Below, in pieces: positions 15,312 to 23,583 of a stretch of DNA of 64,000 nucleotides. The stretch covers positions 13,334 through 77,333 of the forward strand of contig CAJUDZ010000016.1 in assembly GCA_910584965.1 (NCBI GenBank), given 5' to 3'. How positions within the stretch are numbered: position 1 is the stretch's first letter; every line of letters begins with the position of its first letter. The notes under the pieces were generated by a model. It saw nothing but the letters and a program-made list of their open reading frames with translations, was not told the origin of the DNA and ran no database searches. The DNA is from an uncultured Lachnospiraceae bacterium. GTDB taxonomy: Bacteria > Bacillota > Clostridia > Lachnospirales > Lachnospiraceae. The translations under genes and the position numbers were made by a program.

Positions 15312-16361
15312 TTATCCTATTACTTCTTTAATATAAATATTATTTATCTCCAGTAAATCTTTTACAATATTTACAGTTTCTCCGTTTTTGTCCTGAATCA
15401 CACGAATTACAGGACGTCCCGGGAATTGTTTATTCTGACGCAGCACAATACCGATTTCACCTTCGTTTGTCTGTATATATGTGCCTGCAGGATATACCGC
15501 TGTAAATTCCAGAAATATATCTACGATTCTTCCGTCAAATTTGACATCCCTGAAATTTTTCAGATATTCTATTGCTTCATATACTTTTACTCTCTTACAG
15601 CCGATACCGCAGATCATTTCGTCAAACGCATCGCACACCTGTATAATCCGGCATTCCAGAGGAATATCTACTGCTTTCAGGGGATAACCTGAACCATCGA
15701 TTCTTTCATGATGATATAATATCATATTTTTGCTCATATTGGAAATCCAATTTTCACCCTGTAATGAAGAATATGCGTAAACCGGATGTTTTTTGTATTC
15801 GGAATATTCAAATTCCGTCATTTCTTCCAAATCATGATCCATATAATTAGCTGTCAGATATCGAAGTCCCAGATCATGCAAAAGACAGCCAACGCCGATA
15901 TCATGCACTACTTTGTGCGAAAGATTCATACGAAGGGCAACAACAGTTGCTAAACTACATATACTGACAGAATGTTCATAAATATCGGAGCTTCTTTCCC
16001 AAATATCATAAATTTGTTCGACAACTTCTTCCTCTTCGAGAATATTAATAATAATATGATCTGCAATCTGACTCAATTCTACCAATTCTTCATTATGGCA
16101 GTACATATGCTTTTCTAAAATATCTCTTACTTTCGATTTAAAAGATTCTTCCAGATCATTTTTTAAAATGACAACGGATTCCGCTTCTTTTTCATCCCAT
16201 ACATACACTTCTTTGATATTTAGTTCTCTTAACTTTTCAATATAATCCTGACACAATATAGTCCCTTCAGATAATAATACATTATAATCTGCAGTCATTA
16301 CACTATTGGCCAAACATTCCTGTCCTGTCAAGTCATCAATTCTACATATTTTTTTAATCAT
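15312..16361 (-). CDS. HD-GYP domain phosphodiesterase
   Basis: 349 residues. The N-terminal 95 residues are an uncharacterised DUF3391-like segment. The HD-GYP domain (about 120-290) shows HSVSICSLA, CLLHDLG (HD), a HHERIDGSGYP box, then CRIIQVCDAFDEM. These enzymes hydrolyse cyclic di-GMP, or related dinucleotides, using two or three metals. The helix ILYHHERIDGSGYPL retains the signature. A C-terminal beta domain (about 290-349) is also typical. There is no receiver or membrane segment, so regulation is unclear. The ribosome site is weak (GTGG). Confidence 0.88.
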   Translation of the reverse strand: MIKKICRIDDLTGQECLANSVMTADYNVLLSEGTILCQDYIEKLRELNIKEVYVWDEKEAESVVILKNDLEESFKSKVRDILEKHMYCHNEELVELSQIADHIIINILEEEEVVEQIYDIWERSSDIYEHSVSICSLATVVALRMNLSHKVVHDIGVGCLLHDLGLRYLTANYMDHDLEEMTEFEYSEYKKHPVYAYSSLQGENWISNMSKNMILYHHERIDGSGYPLKAVDIPLECRIIQVCDAFDEMICGIGCKRVKVYEAIEYLKNFRDVKFDGRIVDIFLEFTAVYPAGTYIQTNEGEIGIVLRQNKQFPGRPVIRVIQDKNGETVNIVKDLLEINNIYIKEVIG

Positions 16362-16415
16362 ACGTTTTTACCACAAATATTTCAATCATTATTTTCCCAC
16401 GACGAGTCTGCATTA

Positions 16416-16931
16416 TTAATCTTCTGTGCCCATTGCAATATTTAATGCTTTTCTTTCTTCATCTCCTAATGAAATGCTGCATTCTCCCATTTTTATTTCT
16501 TTCGTATAAGTGTAACATCCTTCGGTACTGTGTACTGAATTTAAAGCAAAACCATTATTATTTTCATCCAGGAGAACAAGACAAAAGCTCAACTGCCCTC
16601 CCATTTGTGCAAAAGCATCATACTTTACTACACCAATTTTCTGAAATGATTTTTCTAAATTTTTATACAACATCCGAATATCTTTTTCATTTTTTTCAAT
16701 CGATAATTTTATGAATTTATTATCCTCATATAACCCAAAAATATCTTTTTCCAAATTTTTAGCATTCTTTCCGATCATAAATTTTTCATATTTTTTGATC
16801 ATCTTCGATAACTTTACCATTTGAATGATTATCAATATCAGCATGATAAGAAGAAATGTAATCAATCCGATAAAAATATATGTAATATCCAGATTACCAA
16901 GTCCCGCCATCTTTAGTAACTCATAATTCAT
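16416..16931 (-). CDS. DUF4446 family membrane-anchored protein
   Basis: 171 residues. One N-terminal transmembrane segment (about 16-40, YIFIGLITFLLIMLILIIIQ), a coiled region (42-90), then a small beta domain with YDAFAQMGGQLSFCLVLLD and the G/SVHS segment typical of DUF4446. The family travels with parAB near oriC in Clostridia; its role is unknown. GGGAG precedes the ATG. It ends the parA-parB-DUF4446 minus-strand run. Confidence 0.85.
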   Translation of the reverse strand: MNYELLKMAGLGNLDITYIFIGLITFLLIMLILIIIQMVKLSKMIKKYEKFMIGKNAKNLEKDIFGLYEDNKFIKLSIEKNEKDIRMLYKNLEKSFQKIGVVKYDAFAQMGGQLSFCLVLLDENNNGFALNSVHSTEGCYTYTKEIKMGECSISLGDEERKALNIAMGTED

Positions 16932-16978
16932 TTTTTACTCCCATCCGCATATGTAATGTACTCAATCCCTTTCTATTT

Positions 16979-17869
16979 TTAATGAGCGCTCAACAATGCT
17001 ATAATTTTTTCCAGATCGTCATGTGAATAAAATTCAATTTCTATTTTCCCGGAACCATTCCCTTTTGATGCAATCGCTACTTTTGTTCCAAGCGTCTGCT
17101 TTAATTTTTCCTCTACATTCTGATAAATAACTTCCAGGCTTTTATCTTCTTCCTTTTCCTTTTTTGGTTTTTCCGGCTTATTGAGATTCTTAACCAGTTT
17201 TTCAACATCCCGGACACTCAATTTTTCATCAAATATTTTTTGTGCAATATTATATTGTTCTTCCGGATTTTCTATGGAAATCAATGCTCTTGCGTGTCCG
17301 CTTGATATCATATCATCAATAATCATCTGCTGCACTTTATCGCATAACTTCAATAACCGCATGGAATTTGTAACGGCAGTTCTGCTTTTTGAAACTCTCT
17401 CAGCAACTTCATCCTGTTTCAAATTAAACTCCGTTAAAAGTCTTTTATAGGCAAGAGCTTCTTCTATTGGATTCAAATCTTCTCTTTGAATATTTTCAAT
17501 CAGTGAAATCTCAACAATTTCCTGGTCTGTATAATCACGGATAATAACAGGAACTTCTTTTAGTCCGGCCAATTTAGCCGCACGCCAGCGGCGTTCACCT
17601 GCAATTATTTCATAGTAAGTTTTTCTATCCTGAACAAGAATGGGCTGTAACAAACCAAACTGTTTAATAGAATCCGCCAATTCCTGAAGAGCATCTTCAT
17701 CAAAATTCTTTCTTGGCTGTTCACGATTGGGTTCTATCTTTGTGATTTTTACAATTGTATCCGGCTCTTTTTTTTCTTCCACATTCTTTGTTGTATTTTT
17801 ACTCTTTGTATCGACTGACACACTTGGAATTAAAGCATCCAGACCTTTTCCTAATCCTCTTGCCGCCAT
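16979..17869 (-). CDS. parB: Chromosome-partitioning protein ParB (Spo0J)
   Basis: 296 residues. N-terminal Arg-rich KGLDALIP segment, the CTPase/ParB core with IEPNREQPRK, the GERRWRAAKLAG motif and IIENIQREDLNP-like SLIENIQREDLNP, then the HTH (QDEVAERVSKSRTAVTNSMR) that reads parS, and a C-terminal dimer domain. It binds parS, spreads as a CTP-dependent clamp, loads SMC and activates ParA. parS-like sites lie about 1 kb away at 18865 and 18913. It follows parA by 27 bases. Confidence 0.96.
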   Translation of the reverse strand: MAARGLGKGLDALIPSVSVDTKSKNTTKNVEEKKEPDTIVKITKIEPNREQPRKNFDEDALQELADSIKQFGLLQPILVQDRKTYYEIIAGERRWRAAKLAGLKEVPVIIRDYTDQEIVEISLIENIQREDLNPIEEALAYKRLLTEFNLKQDEVAERVSKSRTAVTNSMRLLKLCDKVQQMIIDDMISSGHARALISIENPEEQYNIAQKIFDEKLSVRDVEKLVKNLNKPEKPKKEKEEDKSLEVIYQNVEEKLKQTLGTKVAIASKGNGSGKIEIEFYSHDDLEKIIALLSAH

Positions 17870-17896
17870 CTTTCACGATACTCCTTCCTACGCATA

Positions 17897-18661
17897 CTAA
17901 AACTTCCTGTTTATCACTTCATCGGCTAATAACATATAAGCTTCCGCACCAGCTGATTTTGGATCGTAAATATGAATTGGCTTACCATGACTTGGTGCTT
18001 CTGCTAATCTGATATTTCTTGGTATTACCGTATTATAAACACTTTGGCTTAAATGACTTTTAACATTTTCCACCACCTGCATCGAAAGATTCGTTCTGGA
18101 ATCATACATTGTAAATACGACGCCTTCCATATCTAAATCCGGATTCAATCTTTCTTTTACCAAATTAACTGTATGGATTAACTGACTCAATCCTTCCAAA
18201 GCATAATACTCACATTGAATAGGTACAAGTACCGTATCGGCCGTTGTCATTGAATTAATGGTCAGCATACTCAATGAAGGAGGGCAGTCTATAATAATAA
18301 AATCATACTTATCTTTAACCCAATCCACTTCGTTTTTTAATATGTATTCTTTCTTATCTATTCCAATCAATTCAATTTCTGCCGCAGCAAGATTGACATT
18401 CGACGGAATAATTGAGATACCGGGTATAACATCTTTTAAAATACATTCTTCTATGGAACACTCACTTAAAATTAATTCGTATATCGTATTTTCCAAATCA
18501 TTCTTTTCAATTCCAAAACCGCTTGTTGTATTTCCCTGTGGGTCAATATCAATTACCAATACTTTCTTTCCTTTTGCTGCTAATGAAGCTGATAAGTTAA
18601 TTGATGTTGTTGTCTTTCCGACACCACCTTTTTGATTTGCTATCGCAATCGTTCTTCCCAT
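17897..18661 (-). CDS. parA: Chromosome-partitioning ATPase ParA (Soj)
   Basis: 254 residues, usual length. The deviant Walker A motif is KGGVGKTTTSIN at 11-22, Walker A' DIDPQGNTTSGFG near 40 and Walker B FIIIDCPPSLSMLT near 120. It binds DNA non-specifically as an ATP dimer and, with ParB, helps segregate oriC and adjusts DnaA activity. ATG at 18661 has a GGAG ribosome site. The upstream 270 bases hold the parS-like sites. Confidence 0.96.
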   Translation of the reverse strand: MGRTIAIANQKGGVGKTTTSINLSASLAAKGKKVLVIDIDPQGNTTSGFGIEKNDLENTIYELILSECSIEECILKDVIPGISIIPSNVNLAAAEIELIGIDKKEYILKNEVDWVKDKYDFIIIDCPPSLSMLTINSMTTADTVLVPIQCEYYALEGLSQLIHTVNLVKERLNPDLDMEGVVFTMYDSRTNLSMQVVENVKSHLSQSVYNTVIPRNIRLAEAPSHGKPIHIYDPKSAGAEAYMLLADEVINRKF

Positions 18662-18816
18662 ATTTCTTTTTCTCCGATTCTTAATATTTCCCCACTTTTT
18701 TCACTGGTTCATATAAATTAATTGATCTTTATATAAAACTTCGTAATTATTATATCACTTCTTAATTCTATTATCAAATTTTTTGCATAAATTGAATGTT
18801 TCACACCAATTTTTTA

Positions 18817-18834
18817 GAAACATGATCATGTTTC
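18817..18834. promoter_or_regulatory. 18-bp palindrome of parS half-sites in inverted arrangement
   Basis: GAAACATGATCATGTTTC is perfectly palindromic; it holds the same half-site words (GAAACA, TGTTTC) as parS but facing the other way. A single TGTTTCAC half-site is at 18797-18804. It may bind ParB weakly or another regulator. Confidence 0.4.
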
Positions 18835-18864
18835 ACGATTTCTTTTCAATATCTAGTATTAAAA

Positions 18865-18880
18865 TGTTTCATGTGAAACA
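18865..18880. promoter_or_regulatory. parS-like site 1
   Basis: TGTTTCATGTGAAACA differs at one central base from the palindromic consensus TGTTTCACGTGAAACA. Confidence 0.8.
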
Positions 18881-18912
18881 TTATATAGATGATGGAAAAA
18901 TATGTTCATAAA

Positions 18913-18928
18913 TGTTTCACATGAAACA
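18913..18928. promoter_or_regulatory. parS-like site 2
   Basis: TGTTTCACATGAAACA is the exact reverse complement of site 1, so both sites carry the same variant. It sits three bases from the stop of the response-regulator gene. Confidence 0.8.
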
Positions 18929-18931
18929 TTT

Positions 18932-19579
18932 TTAAACTTTTATAATATTATTTTTTATAGCAAAAACCGCTGCCTGTGTACGATCTGAGACATCTATTTT
19001 TTTAAAAATATTAGAAATATGATTTTTAACGGTGCGTTCACTGATATTAAGATTTAAAGCAATTTCCTTATTTGACATCCCATTTGCAACCTGAATTAAC
19101 ACTTCCAATTCCCGTTTTGTCAAAAACTTAATTTTATCTTTTTCAAGATCTCGATTTGCCAGACGGAAATTTAACTCCGGAATCAGACTTGGCTGAATAT
19201 AAGTTTTACCGCTATTAACTTTATAAATAGCCCTTTTCAGTTCGGCCGATTCCGAATCCTTCATTATATATCCATCCACACCTTGATCGACAGCTTTAAT
19301 CAAATATTCTACTTCATTATGCAATGTCAGCATCAGGACTTTGATATCCATTTTGTTTTCCCTTAAAACTTTTAAAACCTCAAGACCATTTTTTTCAGGC
19401 ATATTAATATCCAATAAAAGAACATCCGGATTATGTTGTTTCAATTTTTCAAGACACTCAATACCATCTCCGGCTTCTGCAATTACTTCGATACTTCCAT
19501 CTAATTCTAATAATTGTTTAATACCTTCCCTCATTAAGTTATGATCATCAGCGATCATAACCTTAATAATATTTTCCAT
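18932..19579 (-). CDS. NarL/LuxR-family response regulator
   Basis: 215 residues. Receiver domain 1-125 with the acidic pocket (IADDHN), phospho-acceptor Asp in LLLDINMPEKNG near residue 56, the Thr in MLTLH and Lys in IMKDSE. The C-terminal LuxR HTH is at about 148-212 (LTKRELEVLIQVANGMSNKE, then ERTVKNHISNIFKKI). It activates or represses target promoters when phosphorylated. The partner kinase is the next gene upstream, from which it is separated by an inserted 253-bp repeat. Confidence 0.94.
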   Translation of the reverse strand: MENIIKVMIADDHNLMREGIKQLLELDGSIEVIAEAGDGIECLEKLKQHNPDVLLLDINMPEKNGLEVLKVLRENKMDIKVLMLTLHNEVEYLIKAVDQGVDGYIMKDSESAELKRAIYKVNSGKTYIQPSLIPELNFRLANRDLEKDKIKFLTKRELEVLIQVANGMSNKEIALNLNISERTVKNHISNIFKKIDVSDRTQAAVFAIKNNIIKV

Positions 19580-19636
19580 GTCTTTTCCTCATTTTCTATA
19601 TATACTTATTCATATTTAGCACACATTATTCAGCGA

Positions 19637-19889
19637 ACAAGGGGATACACGCCCTGCTCCATGATATTTGAGCGATTTTCAGCGTTGTCCTCAATCGGCG
19701 TACGACCGGTACGCCTCAATCGTCTGCCTTGAAAATCACTCAAATATCTATGGACAGGGTCGAAGAGTCGAAAAGAAATCCATTTTAGTCTCTGCAAGGC
19801 GCTTGATTGACGCGTACTGGATGTACGCGGAATGAAAGCAACGCGGCAGAGGCTAAAATAGATTCTTTTCCGACCGTGTATCCCCTTGT
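19637..19889. repeat. 253-bp palindromic (MITE- or REP-like) repeat element
   Basis: Terminal inverted repeats ACAAGGGGATACACG (19637-19651) and its complement (19875-19889) enclose two large nested hairpins. The first pairs GATATTTGAGCGATTTTCA (about 19664-19682) with TGAAAATCACTCAAATATC, capped by GGCGTAC/GTACGCC. The second pairs GTCGAAAAGAAATCCATTTTAG with the CTAAAATAGATTCTTTTCCGAC side, capped by CGCGTAC/GTACGCG. It carries no gene of its own (an 87-codon open frame in it is a by-product). It has entered between kinase and response regulator and supplies the kinase's stop codon. Confidence 0.8.
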
Positions 19890-20542
19890 CCACTGAAGGT
19901 ATTATAAGGTATTTCTATTTCAATAAGAGTTCCTTTTTCAGAAGAATCAATATTCATTTTTCCCTTTAGCAGACATACAGTCTCTTCCATTATTGTCATA
20001 CCAAAATGACATCCAAACTGATCTACTTCTTTTTCCTCAAATCCTTTGCCATTGTCTTTTATTTTCAAATAATACTTATTCTTCTTTTCTTTTAATGAAA
20101 TAAATAATTTATCTCCCTTCGAATGCTTTATAGCATTATAGCAGCATTCCTGGATTAATCTTAAAATTGACATCTGTATTCTTTTATTTTCACATGAAAC
20201 ATCATCTATATCCATTTCCACAGAAAACTTATATTCTTTATTAATCAGACCGAGAACTTTTTCGATTGTAGACTTTAAACCCAAATCTTCTAACGAAACA
20301 GGATACATGTTGTATATAATGGTTCGAATCTCATTAATAATACTTCGTAATTCCTTTTCTACAGTGGCCAGTTCCAATTTAGCCTTTATCGGATCTTTAT
20401 CAATATAAATTGAACTCAATTCAATCTTATGTATTAAATGAGAAAGGTTTTGTAAAGAAACATCATGCAAATCTTTTGCGATTCGCTGACGCTCTATTTC
20501 TATGACATCCAGGATAGATAAAATATTATTTTCGCTATTCAA
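19853..20542 (-). CDS. Cytosolic sensor histidine kinase (HisKA_3 type), tail altered by a repeat insertion
   Basis: 229 residues. The dimerisation box ERQRIAKDLHDVSLQN (His near residue 26) and the HATPase domain (RLIQECCYNAIKHSK N-box, DNGKGF G1 box, HFGMTIMEETVCLLKG) define a NarX/LiaS-like kinase. The start is TTG 20542: an in-frame stop lies three codons before it, and no earlier ATG exists, so there is no sensor or membrane domain. The last 12-13 residues (after YNTFS) and the stop are encoded by the inserted repeat. The kinase should phosphorylate the downstream regulator. Either it senses a cytosolic signal or it has lost its N-terminus. Confidence 0.85.
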   Translation of the reverse strand: MNSENNILSILDVIEIERQRIAKDLHDVSLQNLSHLIHKIELSSIYIDKDPIKAKLELATVEKELRSIINEIRTIIYNMYPVSLEDLGLKSTIEKVLGLINKEYKFSVEMDIDDVSCENKRIQMSILRLIQECCYNAIKHSKGDKLFISLKEKKNKYYLKIKDNGKGFEEKEVDQFGCHFGMTIMEETVCLLKGKMNIDSSEKGTLIEIEIPYNTFSGQGDTRSEKNLF

Positions 20543-20644
20543 AAGAAGTTACCAAGTTCAGACAATCTATAAGTAAATGTCTGCCTTTCATTATTTTCAT
20601 ATTAACATCATATAATAATTTTTATTATAAGAAAAGAGTTTTAT

Positions 20645-20707
20645 TTGTAATCATTGATATCTATGATATAATAACTATAAAACAATGCTTGAAAGTGCAA
20701 TTTGCAC
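20645..20707 (+). promoter_or_regulatory. Promoter and operator-like palindrome of the hydrolase gene
   Basis: TTGTAA (20645-20650), 16 bases, TATAAT (20667-20672). A 13-bp palindrome GTGCAATTTGCAC lies at 20695-20707, at or just after the expected transcription start. Confidence 0.5.
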
Positions 20708-20733
20708 ATTAAGAAAGGAGCATGAAAATAAAT

Positions 20734-21678
20734 ATGAATAAAAAAATTATAACCACCGGTATCCTATCGGCATCCGCTATTGCTGCTATTCATATAATCA
20801 ACAGAATACATAATTTATTTTACACTTCCGGGAAACTTTTAACATGCTCTGAAAATTATTATTATAAATGGCGTTTTGGTCGAATAAAGTATGATAAAAA
20901 AGGAAAAGGTACTCCTATTCTTTTCGTCCATGATCTGACGTCCGGAAGTTCAGGTTATGAATTTCACAGATTGATCAATAATCTGACAGACCAGCATGAA
21001 ATCTATACATTAGATTTATTGGGATACGGACTTTCCGATAAGCCTTCACTTACATACACGAATAATTTATACGAACAGCTGATCAGTGATTTTATAAAAA
21101 ATGTTATCGGTAAAAAAACTTCTGTTATTGCAACCGGATATTCCATTCCTTTTATCATTACAGCCTGTCATCACAATCAGGAACTTTTTGATAAAATGAT
21201 TTTTATCAATCCACAGAGTCTGTACAGCCAAAACCAGATTCCATCCAAACAGACTAAATTTTTAAAGATTATTTTTGAAACACCTGTTATTGGTACTTTC
21301 ATCTATAATATTTTGAATACAAAACATATTTTTGAAAAAACTTTTGAAGAAGAATATTTTTATGATAAATCCAACATCAAGGAAAAATATATTTTAAATT
21401 ATATGGAAGCCTCTCAATTATCCAGTTATTATTCCAAATATTCTTTTGCAAGCTTTACCGGAAAATTTATGAATACTAATGTTATTCATTCTTTAAAAGA
21501 GATCAATAACAGTATTCTCATGATCGGCGGAGCCGGAAAAAAAGAAATTGAAACGATATTGGAAAACTATGTTTATTATAATCAATCCATTGAAACAGCG
21601 TATTTATCCGAAACGAAACATCTTCCACAGCTGGAATCGCCGGATAAAGTGCTGGAACAGATCAGATTATTTATATAA
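20734..21678 (+). CDS. Alpha/beta-fold hydrolase, membrane-anchored
   Basis: 314 residues from ATG 20734; the ATG four codons earlier is only one base from the AAAGGAG site, so the later one is preferred. An N-terminal hydrophobic helix (about 5-25) suggests an anchor. The fold is visible from TPILFVHDLTSGSS (oxyanion region), LDLLGYGLSDKP, the nucleophile elbow ATGYSIPF near residue 140 and catalytic His in ETKHLPQLESP. The elbow lacks the final Gly of G-x-S-x-G (Pro instead). Substrate unknown. It is divergent from the kinase gene. Confidence 0.85.
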   Translation: MNKKIITTGILSASAIAAIHIINRIHNLFYTSGKLLTCSENYYYKWRFGRIKYDKKGKGTPILFVHDLTSGSSGYEFHRLINNLTDQHEIYTLDLLGYGLSDKPSLTYTNNLYEQLISDFIKNVIGKKTSVIATGYSIPFIITACHHNQELFDKMIFINPQSLYSQNQIPSKQTKFLKIIFETPVIGTFIYNILNTKHIFEKTFEEEYFYDKSNIKEKYILNYMEASQLSSYYSKYSFASFTGKFMNTNVIHSLKEINNSILMIGGAGKKEIETILENYVYYNQSIETAYLSETKHLPQLESPDKVLEQIRLFI

Positions 21679-21687
21679 GCTGTCAGA

Positions 21688-21718
21688 ACAGCCGCACATT
21701 CAAATGTTCGGCTGTTTT
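21688..21718. terminator. Terminator between hydrolase and acyltransferase
   Basis: ACAGCCG-ACATT pairs with ATGT-CGGCTGT around CAA, then TTTT on the plus strand. The hairpin overlaps the last codons of the convergent acyltransferase. Confidence 0.75.
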
Positions 21719-22761
21719 GATATTTTCCGGAAAAGTACTTCCAGCTTTTCAGCAATTATTTCTGTCAAAACATTGATTTTAAACATTTTAAATAATTGCT
21801 GCCTTATCCATTCTATGATGCTGCATACAATAAAAACACAGAGTAAAATCAGTATTATTATAAAAATATTATTTTTTTCCACAAGCCATAAATTGATTTG
21901 CAATTTGGTCCAAAGATATCCCGATATATTTCTATTATTATGAATCAGATATACTCCAAACGTTAAACCTCCAAAAAAATTAATTATGTTCGATATCTTC
22001 AGATTGTTTACTTTAATAGAACAAAAAGTCAGAAACAAAAAAACAGAAGCACATAGTGCAGGTAAAGAATTAAAGGAATATAAAAGTTCCGAATGATTTT
22101 TCAATAAAAATTTGCTGAACGGTATGATCAAAACAGATACAAAATAAAATACCATAATTTTTCTTCCCATACCGTCCTTATAATAATTTCTGATATAAGC
22201 CCCGAGCAAATATAAAAAGATAAACCATGCGATTCCATAAGCGCCGCCGTCTCCCAGCCAGTTATTCGCATTCATAAAAGTCGGAATAACGCTGAAGAAA
22301 AGCGTAAGAATCATTAATAAACTTTTATACTGTACTTTTTTCAGATGCTGTATTGCCATATTCAGATAGGGAGTCAGACAATATAATCCCAGATATGTCG
22401 TAACAAACCAGTATTCTCTGTTTGTAATCGGAAAAACAATTTGTCTCTTGCTGCTCTTAAATTCGATCTGCATAAAATATGCCGCCAACGCAATGACAAT
22501 AGAATAAAACAATACCTGAAAATAAAGCGACAATAATTTTTTCAGTTTAAATTCTGATTCTTTATAAAAATAACCGCTGATCAATACATAACAATTTACA
22601 CCCGTCATACATAAACCGTATAAAATCCATGAAATATAATATACAGCCTGATTCTGATTCATTTCCCATAAGACAGAAGTTTTCGTCAGAAGATGAATCA
22701 TGACTACCATAAACATAGATATAACTCTTAGCAATTCAATATTAGAACTTCTTTTTTTCAT
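21700..22761 (-). CDS. Integral-membrane acyltransferase (Acyltransferase_3 family)
   Basis: 353 residues with about ten hydrophobic segments. The N-terminus NIELLRVISMFMVVMIHLLT carries the conserved R and catalytic-type His of the family; a YWFVTTYLGLYCLTPYLN segment and FGVYLIHNN near the end are also typical. The family transfers acyl groups (often acetyl) to surface glycans or lipids. Substrate unknown. GAGG precedes the ATG. Confidence 0.85.
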   Translation of the reverse strand: MKKRSSNIELLRVISMFMVVMIHLLTKTSVLWEMNQNQAVYYISWILYGLCMTGVNCYVLISGYFYKESEFKLKKLLSLYFQVLFYSIVIALAAYFMQIEFKSSKRQIVFPITNREYWFVTTYLGLYCLTPYLNMAIQHLKKVQYKSLLMILTLFFSVIPTFMNANNWLGDGGAYGIAWFIFLYLLGAYIRNYYKDGMGRKIMVFYFVSVLIIPFSKFLLKNHSELLYSFNSLPALCASVFLFLTFCSIKVNNLKISNIINFFGGLTFGVYLIHNNRNISGYLWTKLQINLWLVEKNNIFIIILILLCVFIVCSIIEWIRQQLFKMFKINVLTEIIAEKLEVLFRKISKQPNI

Positions 22762-22801
22762 GTATACAGATACCTCATTCCTGTATTATTCCTGACCCTT
22801 A

Positions 22802-23536
22802 CTATTTTATCGGTTTCTTCAAAGGAACCCCTGCTTTTCTCGGATAACATAAGGGAGTTTCTTTTTCTTTACGAATCACGAGTAAATTCCGATATATATC
22901 GGAACCGGGTATGATAAACTCCACCTGATTTTCCACCCTTCCGCCAAGAACGGCAACTGCGTGTTCGGCCTCTTTTAATTCTTCGGTAAGTTTTTCCGAT
23001 TTATAAGAAATAAAACATCCGCCCTTTTTTACATAAGGAATGCAATATTCAGCAAGCGTGGAAAGATTGGAAACTGCTCTGGAAACACATAAATCATATT
23101 TCTCCCTGTATTCTGCTTTTTTTGCAAAATCTTCCGCCCTTCCATGAAATGCTTCTATCTTCTGCAAATTTAAATTTTCAATTACAGTTTGTAAAAAACC
23201 GACTCTTTTATTCAAAGAATCGAGCAGCGTTATGTTTAAATCCGGAAATGCAATTTTCAAAGGAATACCCGGAAATCCTGCGCCCGTTCCAATATCCATG
23301 ACAGATATGGGAGAATCTACATTATACGCTTTAACAAGAGAAAGACTGTCTATAAAATGTTTTTTACATACTTCATCGAAATCAGTTATTGCAGTCAGAT
23401 TCATAATCTGGTTCCATTCTGCCAATAATTCATAATATGTCATAAACTGACATAATTGTTTTTCATTCAATGAAATATGTAATTCCTCCAAATCATTCCG
23501 AAATAAATCCGGATGATATTTTTTCAATTCTGCCAT
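22802..23536 (-). CDS. rsmG: 16S rRNA m7G527 methyltransferase
   Basis: 244 residues, standard length. The SAM-binding motif DIGTGAGFPGIPLKI is near residue 82, preceded by the GidB signature KKHFIDSLSL and followed by LLDSLNKRVGFL and VSRAVSNLSTL. It methylates G527 of 16S rRNA. It follows mnmG by 47 bases, the conserved order near oriC. Confidence 0.96.
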   Translation of the reverse strand: MAELKKYHPDLFRNDLEELHISLNEKQLCQFMTYYELLAEWNQIMNLTAITDFDEVCKKHFIDSLSLVKAYNVDSPISVMDIGTGAGFPGIPLKIAFPDLNITLLDSLNKRVGFLQTVIENLNLQKIEAFHGRAEDFAKKAEYREKYDLCVSRAVSNLSTLAEYCIPYVKKGGCFISYKSEKLTEELKEAEHAVAVLGGRVENQVEFIIPGSDIYRNLLVIRKEKETPLCYPRKAGVPLKKPIK

Positions 23537-23583
23537 ATAAAAACTATATATTCCTTTCTGATCATAACATTTTATACCGGTCT

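Noticed and set aside
19630..19893. 87-codon frame across the inserted repeat
   Set aside because: It arises from the palindromic repeat, has no ribosome site and reads the terminal repeats through.
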